NCBI GenBank assembly: GCA_002404015.1
Contig: DHIW01000064.1
Coordinates: 20,155 to 40,716 of the forward strand
Reading direction: 5' to 3'
DNA length: 20,562 nucleotides
DNA from: Chloroflexi bacterium UBA4736
Lineage (GTDB): Bacteria > Chloroflexota > Dormibacteria > Dormibacterales > Dormibacteraceae
Within the stretch, counting starts at the first letter, position 1. Each line of letters starts with the position of its first letter. The notes under the pieces were generated by a model. It was not told where the DNA came from. It made no database searches and was given only the letters and a program-made list of their open reading frames with translations. Position numbers and translations under genes: made by a program. Shown piece by piece: positions 7,184 through 14,529 of this stretch.

Positions 7184-8077
7184 TCAGATTTCTGGGGCGG
7201 CCTTCGACAGCAGCTCCAGGAACGCCGCGACGATCCCGCTGGGAGGTCCCGCATCGCGCCGCCGCATGGCTACGATGCTGCGCCGCATCGGCGCCGCATC
7301 CGTGAGCTCCACCCGGGCGAGGGCGCCCGCCGCCACCTCCCGCGCGACCGCCGTCCGCGGCAGCAGGGCAACCCCCAGCCCGCGCTCGACCATCTTCTTG
7401 GCCGCCTCGATATTGTCGAGCTCCATCAGCCCGCGCAGCGTGACCCCCGCCGCCAGGAAGGCGGCCTGCGTGATCTCGTAGTAGCTCGAGGTGCGGTCGA
7501 ACATGATCAGCTGCTCGGCGCCCAGATTGGCCATTGCCGCCCGTCCGGCGCGCGCGAACGCGTGGCCAGGCGCCACCACCAGCACGAGCTCCTCCTCGTA
7601 GAAGGGCTGGAGCTCGACGTCGGGGTGGCGGAGCGCGCGCCCCAGGCCCAGCTGCACCTCGTCCCGCAGCACCTGCTGGAGGACGTCCTCGGAGTGACCC
7701 GTTCGGACGGCGACCTCGACTCTGGGATGCGTCTTCACGAAGCGGTCGAGCACCCCCGGCAGGATGTACGTGCTGACGGCTGGTGCGGCGGCCAGCAGGA
7801 GCTGCCCGGCGGAGGCCGACTCGACCTCCTCGATCGCCCGCCGGCCGTCCCGCAGCGCGCGCACTGCGCGTTCGGCGAAGGGTTGGAACGCCCGGCCCGC
7901 GTCGCTGAGCCGCATGCCGTGCCGGGTGCGCACGAACAGGCGGTCGCCGATCTCGCGTTCCAGTGCGTGGAGGCGTGCGGTCAGCGTGGGCTGGGTGACG
8001 AAGAGGGCCTCAGCCGCGCGGCTCACGCTGCCGAGCCGGGCCACCTCCAGGAAACCTTCGATGTGCACCAGGAGCAC
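7184..8077 (-). CDS. LysR-family transcriptional regulator
   Basis: The protein has 297 residues. The N-terminal winged helix-turn-helix reads HIEGFLEVARLGSVSRAAEA, LFVTQPTLTARLHALEREIG and DRLFVRTRHGMRLSDAGRAF. The effector-binding domain follows, with LLLAAAPAVSTYILPGVLDR, GLGRALRHPDVELQPFYEEE and GLGVALLPRTAVARE. GTG 8077 is used; GTG 8068 (VHIEGFLEVAR) is an equally good match to the family start. A G-rich stretch (AGGGGG) is 10 nt before the first. It is divergent from the membrane protein at 8170 and upstream of isocitrate lyase on its own strand. Site placement suggests it controls the lyase operon; the ligand is unknown, with glyoxylate-pathway acids a natural guess. Confidence 0.93.
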   Translation of the reverse strand: MLLVHIEGFLEVARLGSVSRAAEALFVTQPTLTARLHALEREIGDRLFVRTRHGMRLSDAGRAFQPFAERAVRALRDGRRAIEEVESASAGQLLLAAAPAVSTYILPGVLDRFVKTHPRVEVAVRTGHSEDVLQQVLRDEVQLGLGRALRHPDVELQPFYEEELVLVVAPGHAFARAGRAAMANLGAEQLIMFDRTSSYYEITQAAFLAAGVTLRGLMELDNIEAAKKMVERGLGVALLPRTAVAREVAAGALARVELTDAAPMRRSIVAMRRRDAGPPSGIVAAFLELLSKAAPEI

Positions 8078-8157
8078 GACTGCATCACCCCCTAGATAGT
8101 GATTTGCTCTATAGGGTAAGCGCAGATCGAGGGTCCAAGCCTATTTCTGGAGCGCGC

Positions 8158-8163
8158 TACCCT
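8158..8163 (+). promoter_or_regulatory. -10 box TACCCT for a leaderless start
   Basis: TACCCT is followed by 6 nt and then the GTG start at 8170. The identical hexamer with the identical spacing precedes the MarP-like gene on the minus strand. Confidence 0.5.
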
Positions 8164-8169
8164 TGATCT

Positions 8170-8745
8170 GTGAAACGGGCGCGGGCCGTACTTGGCCTGA
8201 TCATGGCGGGGGGCCTGTTCGCCGAGCTCGGCCACTCGCTGGCGTACGCACTTCGGAGGCCGGCCGACGTGCTCCCGACGGATCCGGCCCACGCCTACTT
8301 CCGGCTGGCCCTGGAGTCCGCGCTGACCGCGCTCGCCGCGGGCCTGCTCGTCTGCCTGCTGCTCCTCGGACTGGCCCGGCTCCTGCGGGGCCGGGTGCCC
8401 AGGTCGAGCCCGGGCTCCTTCGCGCTCCTGTTCACGTGCCTCCTGGCCGTCCAGATGGTGGTGTTCCTGGTCCAGGAGGGCGTCGAGTCAGGCGTGGCGC
8501 CGGGCATCGGCACGATCGCGCTTGGCCTGGTCGGCCAGCAGCCGGTGGCGCTGGCCGGCGCGCTGGCTCTCCGCTGGCTGTCCGCCCGCGTCCCGGCCGC
8601 CGTACGGGAGCTGGTGGAGCGGCCGCTCATATTGCTGGCCGAGCCGGCTGCCGTTCCAGCGCCTCTATTCGTTCAGTCGCCCGTCGGGTTCGCCCGGCGC
8701 TTCGCCGCGGCGGCCGCCTCCCGCGGGCCGCCCGTCTCCACCTGA
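8170..8745 (+). CDS. Hypothetical four-TM membrane protein
   Basis: I do not recognise this 191-residue protein. It has four strong hydrophobic segments: near residues 7-25, 45-70 (LTALAAGLLVCLLLLGLARL), 83-105 (ALLFTCLLAVQMVVFLVQEG) and 115-138. The C-terminal tail (about 140-191) is Pro/Ala/Arg-rich and lies outside the membrane. A GxxxELGHSLAY segment early in the protein holds a His. The gene starts at GTG 8170 directly behind a TACCCT box and is followed by a cupredoxin-like gene and a large membrane protein on the same strand, so the three probably act together, perhaps in metal handling or envelope redox chemistry. That role is an inference from the neighbours. Confidence 0.75.
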   Translation: MKRARAVLGLIMAGGLFAELGHSLAYALRRPADVLPTDPAHAYFRLALESALTALAAGLLVCLLLLGLARLLRGRVPRSSPGSFALLFTCLLAVQMVVFLVQEGVESGVAPGIGTIALGLVGQQPVALAGALALRWLSARVPAAVRELVERPLILLAEPAAVPAPLFVQSPVGFARRFAAAAASRGPPVST

Positions 8746-8803
8746 TCGCAACGTTCTGATCAGGCGCGCCCACCTCATGCGCGCATTCACGGGAGAATCC
8801 AAA

Positions 8804-9163
8804 TTGAATCGCAACGGCCTGATCGTGGTCGTCGTCGTGCTCGTCATCTTTGTCGTGGCCGGCGGTGTCCTGATCGCGAAGAGCATCGGCGGCGGCGGCA
8901 AACAGGTGACCTACGACGTGACTGTCAGCGGCAACTCGATGACGCCGTCAGCCATGAGCGCCAAGCAGGGTGACACCGTCACCATCAACATGACCGGGGA
9001 CAAGGTGGAGGAGGTCCACCTCCACGTCTACGACATCATGTTCCAGCTGGGTCCGGGCCAGACGGTCAGCCACACCTTCAAGGCGGACAAGACGTGCGGC
9101 CCCTGCGACATCGAGATCGAGGCGACCAGCACCGGGATCGGCGGCCTGACGGTCAAGCCCTGA
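8804..9163 (+). CDS. Membrane-anchored cupredoxin-like protein with CGPC motif
   Basis: A short cytoplasmic start, one transmembrane anchor (LIVVVVVLVIFVVAGGVLIA) and a beta-sandwich domain of about 85 residues give an exported, tethered protein. The domain carries TYDVTVSGNSMTPSAMSAKQ, GDTVTINMTGDKVEEVHLHV and PGQTVSHTFKADKTCGPCDI, the layout of cupredoxin_1-like proteins with a VHLHxYD motif. The CGPC pair is unusual for such domains and could bind metal or form a disulfide. TTG 8804 is chosen because GGGAGA lies 7 nt upstream and the anchor follows directly; ATG 8777 would add nine residues. Its stop overlaps the next start as TGATG, so it is coupled to the large membrane protein. Confidence 0.8.
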   Translation: MNRNGLIVVVVVLVIFVVAGGVLIAKSIGGGGKQVTYDVTVSGNSMTPSAMSAKQGDTVTINMTGDKVEEVHLHVYDIMFQLGPGQTVSHTFKADKTCGPCDIEIEATSTGIGGLTVKP

Positions 9164-10521
9164 TGTTCCTGCATGCATTCGGGCCCCGCTACGACCTGCC
9201 GATCTCGCTTGCGCTCTACCTCTACGCGGCGGCCGGGGTGGTGGTGATCTCGTTCGTGATGGTCACCATATTCGCCGGCGACCGCATGGGCGATCGGGCG
9301 GTCCAGTATCCGCGGCGGCGAGCGCAGTGGCTCGACGGCATCGCCGCCTCGCGCGGGCTGCGAGCGGTGACCGGGACCATCGGCGTCCTGGCGCTCGCGG
9401 CGATCATAGTTGCCGGGCTCGTCGGGTCGACAAACCCGGCCCGGAACCCAGCCGAGTACCTGACCTGGATCTACTTCTGGGCCGGGTTCGTGATCCTGAG
9501 CGGCCTGGTGGGCAACCTCTGGGCTCTGTTCAACCCATTTGCCGCCATATACGACGCGCTGGTCCGGCGGCCCCAGGACGGCGCCCCGAAGCTGCCGGCG
9601 GCGCTCGGCATCTGGCCGGCCGTCTTCGCGTATTTCTGCTTCGCCTGCCTGGAGCTAACCTCGGGCCTGGCCAACCGGCCCTGGCTGGTGGCGACCGCGG
9701 CACTGCTGTATACCGCCGTCAACCTGATCGGAATGGCCGTGTTCGGCCGAGATGAGTGGCTGTCGCGATGCGAGGCTTTCACGGTCCTGTTCGACATCAT
9801 CGGCCGCTTCTCGCCGATCGAGTCCGAGGCCGGCCAGGTCTACCTCCGGCCCTGGGGCACCGGGCTGCTCCGTCCCATGCGGGCGGGCTGGGACCGGGTC
9901 GTTTTCGTGATCCTGATGCTCAGCACGCTGGCCTTCGACGGCATCATCGCCACGCCGCTGTGGCAGAACCTGGCCGCCGACCTGGTGCCCTACTGGCAGC
10001 CCTTCGGCCAGTTCGGATTCTTCGCTCTGCGCACGTTCGGCCTGATCGACCTGACCCTCCTGTTCCTGGTGGTCTTCGTGTCCTTCATGCGCCTGGTCAT
10101 GTACTTCGGCACCGTCAAGGTCGACGCCATGGCCACCATGACCGCCTTCGCGCTGACCCTGGTCCCGATCGCGCTCGTCTACAACGCCGCCCACAACTAC
10201 AGCTACCTGCTGGTCCAGTCCCAGGCCCTGATCCCACTCCTGGCCGACCCCCTTGGGAAGGGCTGGAACCTGCTGCCGACCGCCGGCTACCAGCCCAACT
10301 TCGCCCTCGCCGGGGCGGCCACCGTCTGGTACATGCAGGTGATCCTGATCGTGCTCGGCCACGTGATCGCCGTGTACCTGGCCCACCTGCGCGCCGGGGA
10401 GCGCTTCCGCAACGCCAAGAACGTGCTGCTGAGCCAGTACCCGATGCTTCTGCTGATGGTGCTGTACACGATGACGAGCCTGTGGATCCTGGCCCAGCCG
10501 ATCACCCGGGAGACCGGCTAG
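9163..10521 (+). CDS. Polytopic membrane protein (family sometimes labelled fenitrothion hydrolase-like)
   Basis: The 452-residue protein is almost entirely hydrophobic, with roughly ten to twelve membrane segments. It begins MFLHAFGPRYDLPISLALYL. Other landmarks are GLVGNLWALFNPFAAIYDAL, AYFCFACLELTSGLANRPWL, a charged loop after RCEAFTVLFDIIGRFSPI, and VYNAAHNYSYLLVQSQALIP with a His-Asn pair in a helix. From memory, actinobacterial proteins of this type are sometimes annotated as fenitrothion hydrolase (FedB-like), but that label is weak evidence of function. Its start overlaps the stop of the cupredoxin gene, which points to a shared complex; transport or processing of a metal or small molecule at the membrane is possible. 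Function unknown. Confidence 0.82.
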   Translation: MFLHAFGPRYDLPISLALYLYAAAGVVVISFVMVTIFAGDRMGDRAVQYPRRRAQWLDGIAASRGLRAVTGTIGVLALAAIIVAGLVGSTNPARNPAEYLTWIYFWAGFVILSGLVGNLWALFNPFAAIYDALVRRPQDGAPKLPAALGIWPAVFAYFCFACLELTSGLANRPWLVATAALLYTAVNLIGMAVFGRDEWLSRCEAFTVLFDIIGRFSPIESEAGQVYLRPWGTGLLRPMRAGWDRVVFVILMLSTLAFDGIIATPLWQNLAADLVPYWQPFGQFGFFALRTFGLIDLTLLFLVVFVSFMRLVMYFGTVKVDAMATMTAFALTLVPIALVYNAAHNYSYLLVQSQALIPLLADPLGKGWNLLPTAGYQPNFALAGAATVWYMQVILIVLGHVIAVYLAHLRAGERFRNAKNVLLSQYPMLLLMVLYTMTSLWILAQPITRETG

Positions 10522-10525
10522 GGCT

Positions 10526-10565
10526 ATTCCTCCCCCCGTCTGCGGCGGGAGGGCTGGGTGGGGGG
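10526..10565 (+). repeat. Composite repeat, module A (copy 1)
   Basis: The module opens ATTCCTCCCCCCG and forms a hairpin (CCTCCC/GGGAGG plus CCG/CGG around TCTG with one C-C mismatch), followed by a G-rich tail with GGTGGGG. It starts 5 nt after the stop of the large membrane protein, where it could act as a terminator. A second copy is at 19676-19715 on the minus strand. Confidence 0.75.
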
Positions 10566-10567
10566 CC

Positions 10568-11110
10568 TCAGGCTCCGCTGATGGTTTCCACGACGCCCGC
10601 CTCCCTACCTCCCCCCGCAGCCGGAGGGAAGGGTCCTGCTATCGCGACGCCTGAGCGCAGTCGGTAGGCGGCGGCCGCCCGCCGCCAGCAGACGGCGGTC
10701 GCCGCGGCGCAACCCGCCAGGGCGGCCAGGGCCACCGCCACGAACGCCCAGATCCCGGGCCGGCCGGCTGAGAGGCCGGGGCCGAGGATGCCCCAGTCCA
10801 CGGTGAGGGCCGCGTTGAGCCAGCCGATCACCCCGATTGCCGCGAGGGCGGCCAGGGCGCCCCAGAGCAGCTCCGGCCGCGACATCTGGGCGGGGTCCCA
10901 GCGGTAGCTGCCGGGCACGCGCCAGCGGCGTGCGCGCCAGGCTACGAACACCCAGGCGGGGAAGAGGCAGGCCGCGAAGAAGGCCGCGAAGAAGGCGTCG
11001 GGCGCGAAGTCGACGGCGCCGGCCCAGGCGACCAGGGGCAGCGCCCAGACCAGGCTTGTCAGCCCGGCGAAGGCGGTCCAGCCGTACCGTTCGACAAAAC
11101 GGCGAGCCAC
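10568..11110 (-). CDS. Hypothetical four-TM membrane protein at the end of the urate operon
   Basis: I do not recognise this protein of about 180 residues. It has four hydrophobic segments (YGWTAFAGLTSLVWALPLVA; DAFFAAFFAACLFPAWVFVA; LLWGALAALAAIGVIGWLNA; GIWAFVAVALAALAGCAAAT). A basic N-terminus suggests an inside start. I chose GTG 11110, 10 nt after the uricase stop; a GTG at 11164 would overlap uricase. The C-terminal stretch AIAGPFPPAAGGG is encoded by a repeat (module B, 10609-10646) and is probably not part of the ancestral protein. Being last in the urate operon, it could be a permease accessory or unrelated; I see no transporter signature. Confidence 0.65.
   Translation of the reverse strand: MARRFVERYGWTAFAGLTSLVWALPLVAWAGAVDFAPDAFFAAFFAACLFPAWVFVAWRARRWRVPGSYRWDPAQMSRPELLWGALAALAAIGVIGWLNAALTVDWGILGPGLSAGRPGIWAFVAVALAALAGCAAATAVCWRRAAAAYRLRSGVAIAGPFPPAAGGGREAGVVETISGA
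10609..10646 (+). repeat. Composite repeat, module B (copy 1)
   Basis: The 38-bp module begins CTCCCCCCGCAG and ends in TCGCG. It matches the complement of 18360-18397 at 34 of 38 positions. It lies 43 nt after module A on the same strand and overlaps, antisense, the 3' coding end of the gene at 10568-11110. Confidence 0.8.
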
Positions 11111-11120
11111 CGTGCGGACC

Positions 11121-12005
11121 CTACGCCGAATCGTCCCTGTGCAGCGTGAGCCCGATCGAACCATGCGCCGGCTTAGGGTCGCTGAAGACCTTGGCCCGCC
11201 CGTCCGAAGCTTCGGCTGACGTGTCCCAGAGCCGGTTCTGGGCCTCGAAGCGGACGCTCGCCAGCTGCGGGAAGCGGTCCAGCAGCCGTTTCCCCATCTC
11301 GTGGACGAGGTGCTGGATCGACATGCTGACGAAGTCGTCGAAGGTCCGGACCACCACGTCCTTGACCTGTTCGGACGGCACGTAGCCGGCCGCCTGTCCG
11401 GTCGCCCCGGTGGCAGGGTTCAAATACGACCAGAAGACGTCGAGGTAGACGTGGAGAGGCCGGTCCCGGCGCTCGGGCAGCGTCGTGTAGTCGTCGCGCA
11501 CGAAGGCGGCGAACGCGCTGCCCGTCAGCTTGATCAGGCGCAGGTCCCGGCGGCCCGACTCGAGTCTCAGGGGGTGCGACCGGCCGGCTTCCAGGTCCGC
11601 CGTCGCGTAGTCGTCGCGGCGGCGGCCGAGCAGCTTGTCGCTGTGGTCCTGGAACGGGATCTCACGGCAGTGGATGGCGACCGACTGCATCTGCTCGTAG
11701 GTCTCCAGGAAGCGGCTGGCCAGGAAGGCCGCGAAGCCCTCGAGGGTGGCGCCGGAGTACTCCAGCGCCATCGCGTACACAAAGTTCTTCATGGTGTCCG
11801 TGGCGACCACGTTGCTGTTGTCGCCCTCGGTGTAAGAGGGCAGGAAGTTGTCGCCGAAGACCTCGACGGTCACGATCGCCGCGAAGAGGGTGTTGGAGCG
11901 GCCTGTGAAGTCGGATTCCGGGATTCGAGCGACCCCCTGCAACGGCGTCGCGTAGCTTCGATACACGGTGATCTCGGCCTTGCCGTAGCGGATGTCGTGC
12001 TTCAC
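11121..12005 (-). CDS. Urate oxidase (uricase)
   Basis: The protein has 294 residues and is cofactor-free. It begins MKHDIRYGKAEITVYR, with the active-site region NVVATDTMKNFVYAMALEYS (the Thr-Asp pair and Lys of the T-fold enzymes) and the uricase signature RLIKLTGSAFAAFVRDDYTT. Further family segments are DVFWSYLNPATG and MSIQHLVHEMGKRLLDRFPQ. It oxidises urate with O2 to 5-hydroxyisourate in the cytoplasm. Length is normal. The first bases overlap the end of the OHCU decarboxylase gene by 4 nt (ATGA), so translation is coupled. Gene order HIU hydrolase, OHCU decarboxylase, uricase gives all three steps from urate to S-allantoin in one transcript. Confidence 0.96.
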   Translation of the reverse strand: MKHDIRYGKAEITVYRSYATPLQGVARIPESDFTGRSNTLFAAIVTVEVFGDNFLPSYTEGDNSNVVATDTMKNFVYAMALEYSGATLEGFAAFLASRFLETYEQMQSVAIHCREIPFQDHSDKLLGRRRDDYATADLEAGRSHPLRLESGRRDLRLIKLTGSAFAAFVRDDYTTLPERRDRPLHVYLDVFWSYLNPATGATGQAAGYVPSEQVKDVVVRTFDDFVSMSIQHLVHEMGKRLLDRFPQLASVRFEAQNRLWDTSAEASDGRAKVFSDPKPAHGSIGLTLHRDDSA

Positions 12006-12430
12006 GAACGCAGCCTCGAGGCCGCGATGTCGACGATCGCCTGGAGACCGTCGGCCATCTCCTCCTCCCTCGAGCGCCCCAGCCGGCGCCGCATGACCTC
12101 GACGATCTCGGCCTTGGGACGGCCGTTCACGAACACCACGAATCGGAAGCCGAAGCGCGACTCGTACTCGCGGTTGAGCCGTTCCAGCTCGGGGAGGACG
12201 TCGTCCCCCTGCTCGGCGCGCGAGCGGGCCGACATGTTGGCCGGCCGCTCGCCGATCCGGGGATGAGCGTTCAGCGTCTGCACCTTCTCCTCCTCGGTGA
12301 GCTGCGGTACGAGACGGCGGGCCGCGGCCACCAGGTCCGGATGCGGGCCGGCCGCGGCCAGCCGGCGGGCCAGCGGGGATGAGACTTCGAAGAGCTCGGC
12401 GAGCTCAGGAGCCACGGTAGGAGCTGACAC
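12002..12430 (-). CDS. OHCU decarboxylase
   Basis: The 142-residue helical protein carries LNAHPRIGERPANMSARSRA, which holds the catalytic His-Pro of 2-oxo-4-hydroxy-4-carboxy-5-ureidoimidazoline decarboxylase. The family C-terminal motif FGFRFVVFVNGRPKAEIVEV is also present. The enzyme removes CO2 stereospecifically to give S-allantoin. It is shorter at the N-terminus than the typical 165-170 residues. The start is uncertain between GTG 12430 and GTG 12415, neither with a good ribosome binding site; both overlap the end of the HIU hydrolase gene, so coupling is likely. Confidence 0.94.
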   Translation of the reverse strand: MSAPTVAPELAELFEVSSPLARRLAAAGPHPDLVAAARRLVPQLTEEEKVQTLNAHPRIGERPANMSARSRAEQGDDVLPELERLNREYESRFGFRFVVFVNGRPKAEIVEVMRRRLGRSREEEMADGLQAIVDIAASRLRS

Positions 12431-12719
12431 CGAAGGGCGAGATCAGCAGGGGGATGTGGTAGTGGCGCTCCTCGTCGAGGTTGACCAGAAACTCAATCGT
12501 CTGAAAGAGGTGCGCTCCGGCGAGGACGTGATCGCTGATGTCGAAATGGAGGAGATAGCCGCCCAGCGGGACCGGCTCTTCAACCCGGAAGCGACCGTCA
12601 GGCCCCGTCGTGCCATCCCAGCGGTCTCCGTCCATGTGGCTCAGCACGACGCGCACGCCGGCAACCGGCTCGCCGCGGGCCGTGTCCAGGACGTGGGTCG
12701 AAATCGTCGCCATCTTCAT
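12405..12719 (-). CDS. 5-hydroxyisourate hydrolase (transthyretin-like)
   Basis: The protein has 104 residues and shows the HIU hydrolase hallmarks: N-terminal ISTHVLDTARGEPVAGVRVV with the catalytic His, the central GPDGRFRVEEP, and the C-terminal YRGS tetrapeptide that separates the enzyme from transthyretin. It has no signal peptide and acts as a cytoplasmic tetramer on the unstable product of uricase. ATG 12719 is used; a second ATG at 12713 would serve as well. It is the first gene of the minus-strand arm and starts only 14 bp from the divergent DUF3830 gene, so its promoter must lie inside that gene. I see no clear -10 box. Confidence 0.95.
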   Translation of the reverse strand: MKMATISTHVLDTARGEPVAGVRVVLSHMDGDRWDGTTGPDGRFRVEEPVPLGGYLLHFDISDHVLAGAHLFQTIEFLVNLDEERHYHIPLLISPFGVSSYRGS

Positions 12720-12733
12720 GAAAGACTCTTGTC

Positions 12734-13144
12734 GTGCTGCGGATCGCGGTCTCGGAACTGCTTTTCGCCGCCCGGTTGGAGACGGAGACCGCTCCCCGGA
12801 CGGTCGCGGCCTTCCGCACCCTGCTTCCGCTGCGCTCCAAGATTATCCAGGCCCGCTGGAGCGGTGAGGCGGCCTGGATCCCGTTTGGCGAAATGGACCT
12901 CGGGCTGAGCTTCGAGAACGCCACCACCTATCCCGGTGCCGGCCAGCTCCTGCTCTACCCGGGCGGCTACAGCGAGACCGAGATCCTGTTCCCCTACGGC
13001 TCGACCCAGTTCGCGAGCCGGATGGGAACGCTGGCCGGCAACCACTTCGCGACGATCGTCGAGGGTGCCGAGCGGCTGCCCGAGCTAGGTCGCCGCGTCC
13101 TGCACGACGGCGCCCAGGACATCGTGTTCGAGGAGCTCGAATAG
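12734..13144 (+). CDS. DUF3830 (cyclophilin-like fold) protein
   Basis: The 136-residue protein shows LRIAVSELLFAARLETETAP, RTVAAFRTLLPLRSKIIQAR, IPFGEMDLGLSFENATTYPG and GGYSETEILFPYGSTQFASR. This is the pattern of DUF3830 proteins, which adopt a cyclophilin-like fold and commonly occur beside hydantoinase or amidohydrolase genes. Its biochemical role is not established. GTG 12734 fits the family start. The hydantoinase gene follows 5 nt after its stop, so it is the first gene of the plus-strand arm. In this context it may bind or isomerise an allantoin-pathway intermediate; this is a guess from position. Confidence 0.85.
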   Translation: MLRIAVSELLFAARLETETAPRTVAAFRTLLPLRSKIIQARWSGEAAWIPFGEMDLGLSFENATTYPGAGQLLLYPGGYSETEILFPYGSTQFASRMGTLAGNHFATIVEGAERLPELGRRVLHDGAQDIVFEELE

Positions 13145-13149
13145 TCTCC

Positions 13150-14529
13150 GTGCTGATCCGGGGCGGCACCGTCGTCACGGAGGCGGGGGAGGCGAGGTCC
13201 GACGTCCTGGTCCGGGGCGAGCGCATCGAGCTGGTCGGCCCCGACCTGGAAGCCCCGGGCGAGGATGTCCTCGACGCCACCGGCCTGTACGTGCTGCCAG
13301 GCGTGATCGATCCCCACACCCACTTCGGTCTGGACACGGGCACCGGGCCAACCGCGGACGACTTCGCGAGCGGCAGCGCGTCGGCTGCCGCGGGCGGCGT
13401 CACGACTTACATCAACTTCGCCACCCAGCACCCCGGACAGGGTTTTGCGGACGCCATCCGGGCGGTCCGGGCCCAGGCCGACGGCCGCTCCCACGTGGAC
13501 TACTCGGTCCATCTCAACATCACCCGGCTGGACGACGGCTGGCAGCGCGAGCTGGAGCAGGTGGTTGACGGCGGGGTCTCCAGCGCCAAGGTCTACACGA
13601 CCTACAAGGACAGCGTGTTCTACGTCGACGACTGGACCATCTACCGCCTGATGGAACGCTCCGGAGGCGCCGGGATGCTGGTCCAGATGCACGCCGAGAA
13701 CGACGACATGCTGCAGGGCCGGCGCCGGGAGCTGGAGGCCGCCGGCCAGACCTCCCTGGCGTTCCACGGAGAGTCGCGACCGGCGGTCGCGGAGTCGGAG
13801 GCCGTCGCCCGCGGCCTCTTCCTGGCTCGAGCGACGGGCAGCCCCATCTACTTCGTTCACCTGTCCAGCCCGCTCTCGGTGGACCTGGTCAGCGAGGGTC
13901 GGCAGCAGGGCATCGTCGCGATCGCGGAGACCTGCCCGCACTTCCTTTGCCTGGACGACAGCGTGTACCGCGGCCCGGACGCCGTCCGCTACCTGATGAC
14001 CCCGCCCATCCGGCCGCTCGAGATGCAGCAGGGGCTCTGGGAACGGTTGAGCGCGGGAGCGATCCAGAGCGTGGGCAGCGACCACTGCGGGTATTCGCTG
14101 GCGCAGCGCGGTGACACCCCCAGCTTCACCCAGGTCTCGTCGCCCGGGATCCCCGGCACGGAGACTGTGCTGTCGCTGCTCTACAGCTTCGGGGTGCGGC
14201 CAGGTCGCCTCGACATGCCGGGGCTGGTGCGCCTGGTCTCAGCCAACCCGGCCCGGGTCTTCGGGCTCTGGCCCCGAAAGGGGCGGATCGAGCCTGGTGC
14301 CGACGCCGACCTGGTGCTCTTCGATCCCCACGCGTCGGGGGTGCTGGCCGACGCCGAGCTGCACAGCGCCGCCGGCTTCTCACCATTTGCCGGCCTGCAG
14401 CTGGAGGGCCGGGTGCGCAGCACCGTCAGCCGAGGCCGGCTGGTCTACGACCGGGGGGTTGTGCGCGCCGACCCTGGCTGGGGACGGTTTGTCGAGAGGA
14501 GGCCGTTTGAGCCCCTCGATCTCGGCTGA
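13150..14529 (+). CDS. Cyclic amidohydrolase: allantoinase / D-hydantoinase / dihydropyrimidinase-type
   Basis: The 459-residue TIM-barrel metalloenzyme has metal ligands at H56 and H58 (VIDPHTHFG), the probable carboxylated K147 (SSAKVYTTYK), H181 (QMHAEND), H237 (YFVHLSS) and D311 (VGSDHCGYS). Members of this superfamily open cyclic ureides. The sequence motifs alone resemble hydantoinase/dihydropyrimidinase, but the location opposite the urate genes and before an M20 amidohydrolase points to allantoin as substrate, giving allantoate. It starts with GTG 5 nt after the DUF3830 stop and overlaps the next gene by 23 nt. All ligands are present. Confidence 0.9.
   Translation: MLIRGGTVVTEAGEARSDVLVRGERIELVGPDLEAPGEDVLDATGLYVLPGVIDPHTHFGLDTGTGPTADDFASGSASAAAGGVTTYINFATQHPGQGFADAIRAVRAQADGRSHVDYSVHLNITRLDDGWQRELEQVVDGGVSSAKVYTTYKDSVFYVDDWTIYRLMERSGGAGMLVQMHAENDDMLQGRRRELEAAGQTSLAFHGESRPAVAESEAVARGLFLARATGSPIYFVHLSSPLSVDLVSEGRQQGIVAIAETCPHFLCLDDSVYRGPDAVRYLMTPPIRPLEMQQGLWERLSAGAIQSVGSDHCGYSLAQRGDTPSFTQVSSPGIPGTETVLSLLYSFGVRPGRLDMPGLVRLVSANPARVFGLWPRKGRIEPGADADLVLFDPHASGVLADAELHSAAGFSPFAGLQLEGRVRSTVSRGRLVYDRGVVRADPGWGRFVERRPFEPLDLG

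Noticed and set aside
8089..8119. Imperfect dyad CCCTA...TAGGG between the LysR gene and the gene at 8170, as a LysR operator
   Set aside because: Arms are short, it does not match the 15-bp motif found before isocitrate lyase, and it has no clear T-N11-A core.
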